From an uncultured Sphaerochaeta sp. (GTDB taxonomy: Bacteria; Spirochaetota; Spirochaetia; Sphaerochaetales; Sphaerochaetaceae), in assembly GCF_963666015.1 (NCBI RefSeq), contig NZ_OY762555.1:124001-188000 (forward strand): a DNA stretch of 64,000 nt, read 5' to 3'. The notes under the pieces were generated by a model, which searched no databases, had not been told where the DNA came from, and saw only the letters and a program-made list of their open reading frames with translations. The stretch's first letter is position 1. Each line of letters begins with the position of its first letter. This document shows, in pieces, positions 8,183 through 15,875 of the stretch. The position numbers were made by a program, and so were the translations under genes.

Positions 8183-9190
8183 CTATCCAACAAAGTTCAG
8201 GCAGACTGGTTGCTCAACAATAATCCGATGATTGCATAATCCACACAATCCTGTCCTGCGGTTGATGGGGTAGCTGGTAATTGAGTTGCTGCTACCGTTT
8301 GCAACCACAAGGTGAGCACCGGAAGGCGAGAATGTGAAGTTTCGGGGTTCCTTTTCTGTCTTGCAGTGGCCTATGAAACGCAATGTTCCATCCTTGCTTT
8401 CACATCGGTAGATGGCAATACTGTCATGGCCTCGGTTGGAACAGTAGAGAAAGCGATACTTCGCATCAAAATGAATGTCAGCCACGGTGTTTTCTTTTTT
8501 GTACCCAGGTTCAAGCGTGCTGATTCGTTGTATCAGGACTGGTTGATTGGAAAGTCTGTATACTAAAACTTCAGATGAGAGTTCAGCAGCGACATAGAGA
8601 AATTTCTCATTTATGGAGAGTTCCAGGTGCCTGGGTCCACTACCTGGTGGTGTGTTGATGATCGTCTTTTCAATAAAGTCTTTGGTGTACCAGATTACTT
8701 GGTCCAATCCCAGGTCAGCGACGAAAAGGGTATTGCCATCCTTGGTGAATCGACTGCTGTGGATATGTGATCGTTCCTGGCGGGTAGGGTGGGTTCCCTT
8801 GCCAGTGAAGGATTTCTGAAACAGTAAGGTAGGTGTATCCAAAACAGAGTATATGGAAAGCACTCCGTCTGCATAATTGGAAACAACAAGCATCGAATGA
8901 TCAAGGCTGAGTGAGAGATGGCAGGGAGAACCTCCACCGGTTGGAAGCATGTAGAGTAGTTTACAGGTATGGTCAGGGTATACCTGTATGGCATATACAT
9001 GTCCGTCTGTCTCTGTCTCACTGACGCTGTAAAGAATGTTTCTCGCAGCATCAAAACACTGGAAGGTAGGTTGTTCAATTTTCATTGAACCTGAGTGATA
9101 GGTCATGATTCCCATTCGTTCATCAAAGAGAAAGCAGTTCAGTCCCTCCACAGAATCAGAGACCCTGCTACCAACAACCAGTGTTTCCAT
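8183..9190 (-). CDS. lactonase / 6-phosphogluconolactonase-type beta-propeller protein
   Basis: A 335-residue protein with the repeated beta-propeller blades of the YbhE/lactonase family. Visible family strings include LSLDHSMLVVSNYADGVLSIY, THPTRQERSHIHSS (the histidine-rich active-site region, near residue 140), LFVADLGLDQV and FTFSPSGAHLVVANGSSNSI. YbhE hydrolyses 6-phosphogluconolactone in the pentose-phosphate pathway; other relatives act on different lactones, so the substrate is inferred. No signal peptide, so cytoplasmic. A GAGGG ribosome site lies before the ATG. Monocistronic, between a terminator and the tRNA-Val promoter. Confidence 0.75.
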   Translation of the reverse strand: METLVVGSRVSDSVEGLNCFLFDERMGIMTYHSGSMKIEQPTFQCFDAARNILYSVSETETDGHVYAIQVYPDHTCKLLYMLPTGGGSPCHLSLSLDHSMLVVSNYADGVLSIYSVLDTPTLLFQKSFTGKGTHPTRQERSHIHSSRFTKDGNTLFVADLGLDQVIWYTKDFIEKTIINTPPGSGPRHLELSINEKFLYVAAELSSEVLVYRLSNQPVLIQRISTLEPGYKKENTVADIHFDAKYRFLYCSNRGHDSIAIYRCESKDGTLRFIGHCKTEKEPRNFTFSPSGAHLVVANGSSNSITSYPINRRTGLCGLCNHRIIVEQPVCLNFVG

Positions 9191-9281
9191 GATTAACCCT
9201 CATTTTATCGATTACACCGAGTGTAGTATATATATAATTAATTATCTACAACCAGCATCCACAGAAAACCAAAATACCCAC

Positions 9282-9310
9282 TGGACAGCAAGAGATTATT
9301 TCCGTATTAT
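9282..9310 (+). promoter_or_regulatory. promoter of tRNA-Val
   Basis: -35 TGGACA (9282-9287), 17-bp spacer, -10 TATTAT (9305-9310). The mature tRNA begins 15 bases further on, which leaves a short leader. Confidence 0.65.
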
Positions 9311-9324
9311 AGTCAGAGTAATTC

Positions 9325-9396
9325 GGGCGCGTAACTCAGCGGGAGAGTGCTACCTTCACACGGTAGAAGTCGTTGGTTCAAACCCAATCGCGCCCA
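9325..9396 (+). tRNA. tRNA-Val (anticodon CAC)
   Basis: A full cloverleaf can be drawn: acceptor GGGCGCG/CGCGCCC, D-arm ACTC...GAGT, anticodon arm CTACC-TTCACAC-GGTAG with anticodon CAC, a 5-nt variable loop, T-arm GTTGG-TTCAAAC-CCAAT (one G-T pair) and discriminator A. The CCA end is not encoded. It reads valine codon GTG. Its 3' half is the integration site of the island that follows. Confidence 0.95.
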
Positions 9397-9399
9397 TAA
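9360..9399 (+). repeat. left attachment repeat (attL) in the tRNA-Val 3' half
   Basis: Forty bases from the anticodon loop to just past the discriminator base recur at 30774-30813 with two mismatches; the first 27 are identical. Direct repeats of a tRNA 3' end are the usual scar of tyrosine-integrase integration. Confidence 0.85.
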
Positions 9400-9401
9400 A
9401 G

Positions 9402-9423
9402 ACCAGTCTTCGGACTGGTTTTT
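9402..9423 (+). terminator. terminator of tRNA-Val
   Basis: Stem ACCAGTC / GACTGGT with a TTCG tetraloop, then a T run. It lies on the island side of the attachment repeat. A diverged copy lies at 32202, beyond the far end of the island. Confidence 0.85.
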
Positions 9424-9459
9424 GCTTTAACTGGGCAATGGTATAAGTGTATGCAAGTG

Positions 9460-9476
9460 CTACCGTGTGAAGGTAG
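9460..9476. repeat. inverted copy of the tRNA-Val anticodon arm
   Basis: CTACCGTGTGAAGGTAG is the exact reverse complement of the anticodon arm at 9350-9366. Because the arms are mutually palindromic, it can equally be read as a direct copy in which only the 7-bp loop is flipped. The flanking AGTG on the left and a near-match AGT on the right also follow the direct orientation. It is possibly a second core site for the integrase. Confidence 0.6.
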
Positions 9477-9531
9477 GAGTTGAGATGCAACTTGGCTAAC
9501 GTTCTAGAAGGGTAGATAGATAAAAAACAAA

Positions 9532-9571
9532 TTGAGTCATTTGTATGATAAAATATTTACACAATGACTCA
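9532..9571 (+). promoter_or_regulatory. promoter of the methyltransferase operon flanked by TGAGTCA inverted repeats
   Basis: TGAGTCATT (9533-9541) and AATGACTCA (9563-9571) are perfect 9-bp inverted repeats, 21 bp apart. A candidate -35 TTGAGT (9532-9537) and -10 TATTTA (9554-9559) lie within and between the arms, so a protein bound here would cover the promoter. The first methyltransferase starts at 9598. No separate controller gene is visible, so autoregulation by a methyltransferase is one possibility. Confidence 0.45.
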
Positions 9572-9597
9572 TGAAAAAATTTAAGTAAGGGAATTTG

Positions 9598-10731
9598 ATG
9601 GAATCAAAGAATTTCACGTTCATTGACTTGTTTGCTGGAGCAGGTGGCTTGAGTTTAGGCCTAGAACAAGCAGGGTTTACTTCAATATTTGCCAATGATA
9701 TAAACAGCTATGCCGCTTTAACATATAAAAATAATAGAGCATTGGATGATAGCCATGTATTTATTGGAGATATCGCTTACCTTAATGAACATGTAAATGA
9801 AGTTAATGGAGATATTAAAAACCCTTTCCTAGTTTGTGGGGGTCCTCCTTGCCAAGGTTTTTCCATGGCAAATCGGCAACGTTTGATCGATGACCCAAGG
9901 AATCGTTTGTATCTTGAATATTTAAAATTTCTTAAGAGAGTTAAACCTCATTTTTTTATCATGGAAAATGTACGAGGAATGACTCAAAAAATTGATGAGG
10001 TTATGGAAAATTTTCATGAGTATCTGGGTCAAGAGTATAATATCTCATACAGCCTTTTGAATGCTAAAGAATATAATATCCCACAGAATCGAGAAAGGCT
10101 GTTTATCATTGGCAATAACCTAGGTATCAATACCAATGATATTATCTTTTCAATAGTTTCACAGAAACAGCAATCATTTACATTGTTCGATGCGATTGGT
10201 GACTTACCCGAATTAAAGTCGAATCCAAATAGAAACAACACTACAATTGAAAATGATGATATTGGCTACTTTAAGCGAACCTTCAACTACAAAGAGACTG
10301 AATACAACAGATACATTAACAATGGACGGGTAATTACTGCTCTGTACAATCATAAGAATCGATATAACAACGATCGGGACATAGAAATTTTCAGAAGGTT
10401 GCCCCAAGGTGCAAATTCGCTTGATGAATCAATTAAAGATATCATGCCATATTCCTCGAGGAATCATATGTTCAAAGATAAGTATTATAAGCTTAGATAT
10501 GAAGAGATTTCGAAAACGATTACCTCCCATATGAGAAATGATTGTAATATGTATATCCATCCCACGCAGCCTCGTGGATTGTCTCCTCGTGAAGCTGCAA
10601 GAATTCAGACCTTCCCAGATGACTATGTGTTCTATGGCCCTCAGAACAGTTGGTATCAACAAATAGGAAATGCCGTACCAGTCAAGCTGGCTGAATTGAT
10701 TGGGAGGGCAATTACATCATGTCTGAATTAA
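9598..10731 (+). CDS. DNA (cytosine-5) methyltransferase 1
   Basis: A 377-residue C5 methyltransferase. Motif I FIDLFAGAGGLSLGLEQAGF is at the N-terminus, motif IV GGPPCQGFS near residue 82 holds the catalytic Cys, motif VI ENVRGM is near 123, motif VIII QNRERLF near 163, and motif X QIGNAVPVKLA near 360. The target-recognition region (about 185-310) is of ordinary size, so one specificity is expected. The ATG at 9598 follows an AAGGGA ribosome site. It overlaps the next methyltransferase by 13 nt. It is probably the modification enzyme of a restriction system whose site needs two methylases. Confidence 0.92.
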   Translation: MESKNFTFIDLFAGAGGLSLGLEQAGFTSIFANDINSYAALTYKNNRALDDSHVFIGDIAYLNEHVNEVNGDIKNPFLVCGGPPCQGFSMANRQRLIDDPRNRLYLEYLKFLKRVKPHFFIMENVRGMTQKIDEVMENFHEYLGQEYNISYSLLNAKEYNIPQNRERLFIIGNNLGINTNDIIFSIVSQKQQSFTLFDAIGDLPELKSNPNRNNTTIENDDIGYFKRTFNYKETEYNRYINNGRVITALYNHKNRYNNDRDIEIFRRLPQGANSLDESIKDIMPYSSRNHMFKDKYYKLRYEEISKTITSHMRNDCNMYIHPTQPRGLSPREAARIQTFPDDYVFYGPQNSWYQQIGNAVPVKLAELIGRAITSCLN

Positions 10732-11801
10732 GCCATTTGGAATTATTCTCAGGAATTGGAGGATTCCATCGTGCATTTGACTTGTTAGGAATTGATCATA
10801 ATCTAGCGGTTCCTTGTGTGGGATACTCTGAAATTGATCAGCAAGCAATTAAATCATACCAGGCAAATTACGATGTTAGCGCATCTTTAAATCTTGGAGA
10901 TATTGCAACACTTACGAAAGATCGAGAAACATTTAGCAGCCTTCCTGATTTTAAAGTTCTAACTGGAGGGTTTCCTTGTCAAGCCTTTAGTATGATGGGA
11001 TTTAAAAATGGTTTCCAAGATGAGAGAGGGAATCTTTTCTTTGATATCTTGAAAATCTTGATAGAGAAGAAGCCCCCTTTTGTGCTACTGGAGAATGTGA
11101 GGAATCTTGTATCACATGACAAGAAACGAACCTTTTCCATTATACGAGAATCTTTAGAAAGTATAGGATATCATATCTACTATGATATCTTTAACAGCAA
11201 TGATTTTGGGCTTGCCCAAAAAAGAAATCGCATTTTTATATTTGCTACTAGAGAGACTCTACCTTCTACTTTTGAGTTTTCCCAAAAAAAAATAAAAATT
11301 GTTTTTGATGATTTCGTTAAAACAAACAAGCATTCTCTTGAGCTTCAGAACAATGTGCTGGATGTCCTTGATAGGAGTGTGAAAGATAGAAAGTATTTTC
11401 TATCAGAACGAATTAAACCAACAATACTTTCTGACGGAACAGGTTCTTATTATAGTTTATCGAAGATTAACTGTTTGATTGCCCGTCCATTGACTGCCAC
11501 GATGGTCAAGCTCCATCGTGCTAATCAAGATAACTATTATTCACTAGAATTTCTTCAGAGTGAAAATCCTTATGCCCATGCTTTTCTTCATCAATCTACT
11601 GATGACCTGTTAACTAAGGATATTCGGCGTTTAACACCTAAGGAAGCACTTCAATTACAGGGTTTTCCTAACAGTTTTTATGATAAGGCGATTCAAAATA
11701 AAGTGAGTGAATTTCAACTCTTAAAACAAGCAGGAAATGCAGTAAGTGTGAATACCGTATATGCGATATTGTATTATTTATTTATTTATAATGGGTTATA
11801 A
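10719..11801 (+). CDS. DNA (cytosine-5) methyltransferase 2
   Basis: A 360-residue C5 methyltransferase with LELFSGIGGFHRAFD (motif I), GGFPCQAFSMMG (motif IV, catalytic Cys near residue 88), LENVRNL (VI), QKRNRIFIF (VIII) and QAGNAVSVNTV (X). It differs clearly from methyltransferase 1, especially in the region between motifs VIII and IX that selects the target. Two side-by-side C5 enzymes are typical of systems with an asymmetric site, one per strand, but two separate specificities are also possible. Translationally coupled to the gene before and followed 18 bases later by a candidate endonuclease. Confidence 0.92.
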   Translation: MSELSHLELFSGIGGFHRAFDLLGIDHNLAVPCVGYSEIDQQAIKSYQANYDVSASLNLGDIATLTKDRETFSSLPDFKVLTGGFPCQAFSMMGFKNGFQDERGNLFFDILKILIEKKPPFVLLENVRNLVSHDKKRTFSIIRESLESIGYHIYYDIFNSNDFGLAQKRNRIFIFATRETLPSTFEFSQKKIKIVFDDFVKTNKHSLELQNNVLDVLDRSVKDRKYFLSERIKPTILSDGTGSYYSLSKINCLIARPLTATMVKLHRANQDNYYSLEFLQSENPYAHAFLHQSTDDLLTKDIRRLTPKEALQLQGFPNSFYDKAIQNKVSEFQLLKQAGNAVSVNTVYAILYYLFIYNGL

Positions 11802-11819
11802 TAATTTGAGGAGCATTCT

Positions 11820-12899
11820 ATGTTAGACCTGTTCAAGGTTCATACAGAAAATACTATCGGAATCAAGAAACTTACAAATGCTGATCTTGGCATAGGGAAA
11901 TCTCATCAGACTCACATTGGCCTCTATAATGATGTGCTTACGTTTATTGATGATCACACATCTTCAGAAAATGGGTTGTTCTTTTCAAACGGTTCATACG
12001 AAATAGTTGATATCTATTTCGACCGTATTACCAATCCTGACGGTACAACTAGAAGTCCGAAATTTCGTTTGGGAACCAGTGAATTTTCATTAGTAAATCG
12101 GATACGATCTATTATTCAAGAAGTTCCAGAAATAAAATGGTACCTTATATGGTTAGGAACTGACTCAGGTAAGATTATTACGGCTTTATTTAGTGATGAA
12201 GATTCTCTCTTCTCGAAATTGAATGAATTGGAAGGAGAATCTTTATTAGATTCACTGAAAGTGATTTCACCAAAGAATCAGCATTACGATGAAATTATTT
12301 TGCAAATACAAAACTATATCATCTCGATTCTAAAACAAGATATTGAGATTATAATAAAGAAAATACAACAACAACAAATGCTAGGTTCAATCGAAAGGAC
12401 CCTGGATTCAATTTTCAATCTCACTGACTTCACTTCTTTGTTGCAGCAAAAAGCAATAGAACATCTTTCAGTATTTCTCGATCGTAAAAAGCAGGCAGGT
12501 CAGATCACTGATTTTGAGATCTTGCGTATTGGAGCGAACAAATATGCAAATTTTTGCAAAATGATCATTAACAATAAGGTTGAAAGAAATGTCTTATTGA
12601 AAATTTCATTGTTTGAAGAACCACAAGAGTTTTTCTTGACATCGGATGAACTTACTATGATTCAAAAGAGTGGTGATTTTGGAATATTTAGTTTTTCTAA
12701 TATTGACGAAAAGAGTTGTGAATTAAGAGTTTGTTCCTCTATGAAAGTTGTGATGAGCCATCTATCAAATTATCAAGTAGACTATAATCTCTTGTATTCT
12801 GCTATTGCCAATTCGATTTCAATGGAAAATCTTGTACTGAAGGTGAAAACTTCAATATTGATTTTTGGAGATATTAAAAACCTTTCGTCACCTATATAG
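11820..12899 (+). CDS. candidate type II restriction endonuclease
   Basis: A 359-residue protein directly downstream of the two methyltransferases, with a GAGGAG ribosome site. Residues 17-32 (KKLTNADLGIGKSHQT) resemble the DLG...SHQ signature of the EcoRII N-terminal, B3-like DNA-binding domain. The middle is helical and Lys/Gln-rich; no classical PD-(D/E)XK triad can be picked out with confidence. The restriction role therefore rests on position and this N-terminal similarity. Alternatively it could be a specificity or accessory factor. The AT-rich, Lys/Ile-rich codon style matches the rest of the island. Confidence 0.5.
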   Translation: MLDLFKVHTENTIGIKKLTNADLGIGKSHQTHIGLYNDVLTFIDDHTSSENGLFFSNGSYEIVDIYFDRITNPDGTTRSPKFRLGTSEFSLVNRIRSIIQEVPEIKWYLIWLGTDSGKIITALFSDEDSLFSKLNELEGESLLDSLKVISPKNQHYDEIILQIQNYIISILKQDIEIIIKKIQQQQMLGSIERTLDSIFNLTDFTSLLQQKAIEHLSVFLDRKKQAGQITDFEILRIGANKYANFCKMIINNKVERNVLLKISLFEEPQEFFLTSDELTMIQKSGDFGIFSFSNIDEKSCELRVCSSMKVVMSHLSNYQVDYNLLYSAIANSISMENLVLKVKTSILIFGDIKNLSSPI

Positions 12900-13158
12900 T
12901 GTTCATTGTGAGCTATTTTTTGAAAACCTGTTGGTATAAAGCATTTAAAAAATAGATACAAAGAAAAATTGTTATACGATTGGTTTCAGGCTATACTAGT
13001 CTAAAAGAGATGTTTTATAGGAATTGTTAGATACAATAATTGTTTTTCGAATGTATTCCATTTTTAAAACAATTGGGATTTTCTGCATATATTCCATAGA
13101 TATAAATGAGCTATTTATGACATACATTTCCTACAGTAATAAGTAAGGAGTTCTCTAG

Positions 13159-15873
13159 ATGTTTGATGCAACAGATCCGCACTATGATGACCATATAAGC
13201 TTGATTAAAAGACAAGTACGAAACGGAAAAACGTTTGACGAATTGAGAAAATCTGGTTTTGATGAAGCATACTTAGAACAATTTGTTAAATTGGGAGTTG
13301 TTAATGTTTTAGTAACTCCTGGACAGTGGGGTATTCTCATAGACCATGTGGAAGAGCAACATAAGCGAAAACAAGCTGAAATAAGGCCAACTGATGATGT
13401 GACAGTTGGAGATGAAATTTCAGCTGATGTACGTTTATCGGAAGTAGAGGAATCTTCTTGGCAACTATATCGTACACATCTCCTAAGAGAGGGTTGGTAT
13501 GAACCTTCGGTTGATCAACTAGGACTAAATGCAGTTAATTCGCTTAAAAGAATGAGTAGAGATACAAGTGAGCATCATGATGGAGCAGTAAAAGGGTTGG
13601 TTGTAGGCCATGTCCAATCAGGAAAAACAGCAAATATTGCATCACTAATGGCTGCTGGTGCCGATAATGGATGGAATTTTTTCATAATTCTTTCTGGAAC
13701 AATTGAGAGTTTACGAAGACAGACCTCAAACAGACTCTTCACAGATCTCAATCATCCAGGTAATCTACAGTGGTTACAATTATCACAACTTGGAACAAAT
13801 ACTGAACCAAATCATAGTTTGCAGAATATGTTGCTACAAAAGGGAAATCCAACAAGATATTTTACGGTTTCGTTGAAAGTGAAAAGCAGACTGGAAAATC
13901 TATTAAGCTGGCTTAAAAGTGATAAAAACAAACTAAAGCAAATGAGATTGGTTATTATTGATGATGAGGCTGATCAAGCGAGTATAAATACAAGTGCGAG
14001 TGATAGAACAAGAATCAATAAATTGATTATTGAGTTAACTCAAGTCCCAGCACAAGCGGCAAATTATGTCGCATATACAGCTACTCCCTATTCATGCTTT
14101 TTAAATGAAGCGTTCCCAGAATCACTATATCCTCGTAATTTCATAAAATTATTGCCCCAATCATTTGAACATTTTGGGCCTAAACAAATATTTGGTTATG
14201 ACGACTATGGTGAAGGAATTGATATAATTAGGACAATCCCTAAGAATACTCCATCAGAGGCAAATGATGATTTTAAGATAATAACTAAGAAAATTCACAC
14301 TGGAATATCATCCGATATACCATCATCTTTAAAAAATGCTTTAGCATGGTTCATCTGTTGTTGTGCGGTAAGAAGGTCTCAGGGGGTTATCAAACCAGTT
14401 ACCATGCTGGTCCATACTAGCCAGAAACAAATTCATCACCAAAATATGGCTAATGCTATCAGTAAATGGTTCGTAGATATAACAGAGCAAGAAATTCTTG
14501 AACTATGTAAAGCTGTCTATGATTTTGAGAGAGATCGTTTTTCATTGGAAGACTTAAATGCTCAATTCCCAGACTATCGGTTGCTTGAACAAGTGCAAGA
14601 TTATCCAGATTTCTCTTTAATTGAGGACGAAATTCCAAAAATTATCCACGAAGTCACTCATATTAACATTGAAGGAGAGAATGATATTGTATCATTTTCT
14701 AAAGGTATTAATTTGTGTATTGATAACTCTTCCAATACCGGTATCAATGATAATAATGAACACATTAGACTTCTATATCCAAATAACGAGCATCCAACAG
14801 ATCATCCGACTGCCTTTATTGTAATTGGGGGAAATACACTTTCTAGAGGACTAACCTTAGAAGGTTTGATATGTACCTATTTTTTAAGAAATGTGTGCCA
14901 AGCTGATACTTTAATGCAGATGGGTAGATGGTTTGGGTATAGACGTGGATATGAACTATTGCCTCGGATTTGGATGACAGATGACACCCAGGAGAAATTT
15001 AGCTTCTTAACTTCATTGGAAGAAGAATTACGGGCCGATTTAAAAAGTTTCAACGAAGATAGGTTGTCTCCAAAAGATTTGGGACCACGAGTTAAAAATT
15101 CGATACGATCTAGTTGGTTAAGACCAACTGGTAAGAATAAGATGCAGAATGCAATTCCCTATGATGTTAATTATTCTGGGTTTAACACTCAAACTACGTT
15201 GTTTCTGAAAAATGCTATAAACAATAATTTAATTGAGACAGAAAAATTCATAATGCAACTTGGCGATTCTAGGCCCAGCTTTGATGGATCTTCTATTTTT
15301 TATGAGCAAGTTCCTTTTAGGTTGGTCAAACACTACTTGATTCAGATGCAATTTCATCCTGATACTCTAGTTTTTTCTGATCTGGATCCATTCTTTAAGT
15401 GGTATGAATCAGTAGAACAGGAAGCTGGATATACAAATTGGAATGTAGTTATTGGTAGCATAAAAAAGAAAGAGGACAAGGATAATTGGGAAATCGTAGG
15501 TGTTCCTCCAGTAAGAAGGTCAATTATTGTTAGGCCTGCTGATAAAGAATTATACACTAAGGTCATGCGAGCTCCAAAAGACTTACTAGCTGATGTAAAA
15601 TTGGACTCTCCAATCAGAGGGACTCAATTTAAAAATGTTGTGAAGACAATTAGGGAAGGAAATGGGTTAGGGGGTACTCCTCAGATGATTATTTATAATA
15701 TTACTGGAGAAGTCCTTAATGAGAATAGAGAAAAGACAGGTAAGAGTGTTAAGAATTTAATAGGCATCAGTTTATGGATACCGAGTATCGGTGGAAATGA
15801 CAATTCCGAAACATTTGTAAAATCTCTTACAGTTAGAATTCCCCAATCGGTAGATTATTCTGAGGATGAGTGA
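13159..15873 (+). CDS. Z1-domain superfamily-II helicase
   Basis: A 904-residue ATPase. Walker A GHVQSGKTAN is near residue 150, Walker B LVIIDDEAD near 265, motif III YTATPYS near 307, and the Z1 hallmark LMQMGRWFGYRRGYE near 586. The Z1 domain occurs in predicted restriction systems next to MORC-like ATPases and is thought to move or remodel DNA. AAGGAG precedes the ATG, after a 259-bp AT-rich gap that separates it from the first methyltransferase group and holds no gene. It abuts the next gene. It is probably the motor of a multi-subunit complex with the genes that follow. Cytoplasmic. Confidence 0.9.
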   Translation: MFDATDPHYDDHISLIKRQVRNGKTFDELRKSGFDEAYLEQFVKLGVVNVLVTPGQWGILIDHVEEQHKRKQAEIRPTDDVTVGDEISADVRLSEVEESSWQLYRTHLLREGWYEPSVDQLGLNAVNSLKRMSRDTSEHHDGAVKGLVVGHVQSGKTANIASLMAAGADNGWNFFIILSGTIESLRRQTSNRLFTDLNHPGNLQWLQLSQLGTNTEPNHSLQNMLLQKGNPTRYFTVSLKVKSRLENLLSWLKSDKNKLKQMRLVIIDDEADQASINTSASDRTRINKLIIELTQVPAQAANYVAYTATPYSCFLNEAFPESLYPRNFIKLLPQSFEHFGPKQIFGYDDYGEGIDIIRTIPKNTPSEANDDFKIITKKIHTGISSDIPSSLKNALAWFICCCAVRRSQGVIKPVTMLVHTSQKQIHHQNMANAISKWFVDITEQEILELCKAVYDFERDRFSLEDLNAQFPDYRLLEQVQDYPDFSLIEDEIPKIIHEVTHINIEGENDIVSFSKGINLCIDNSSNTGINDNNEHIRLLYPNNEHPTDHPTAFIVIGGNTLSRGLTLEGLICTYFLRNVCQADTLMQMGRWFGYRRGYELLPRIWMTDDTQEKFSFLTSLEEELRADLKSFNEDRLSPKDLGPRVKNSIRSSWLRPTGKNKMQNAIPYDVNYSGFNTQTTLFLKNAINNNLIETEKFIMQLGDSRPSFDGSSIFYEQVPFRLVKHYLIQMQFHPDTLVFSDLDPFFKWYESVEQEAGYTNWNVVIGSIKKKEDKDNWEIVGVPPVRRSIIVRPADKELYTKVMRAPKDLLADVKLDSPIRGTQFKNVVKTIREGNGLGGTPQMIIYNITGEVLNENREKTGKSVKNLIGISLWIPSIGGNDNSETFVKSLTVRIPQSVDYSEDE

Positions 15874-15875
15874 GT

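Noticed and set aside
11820..12899. Assignment of the third gene as a named restriction enzyme
   Set aside because: Only the short N-terminal motif is suggestive; no triad or close relative could be identified by eye, so it is kept as a candidate.
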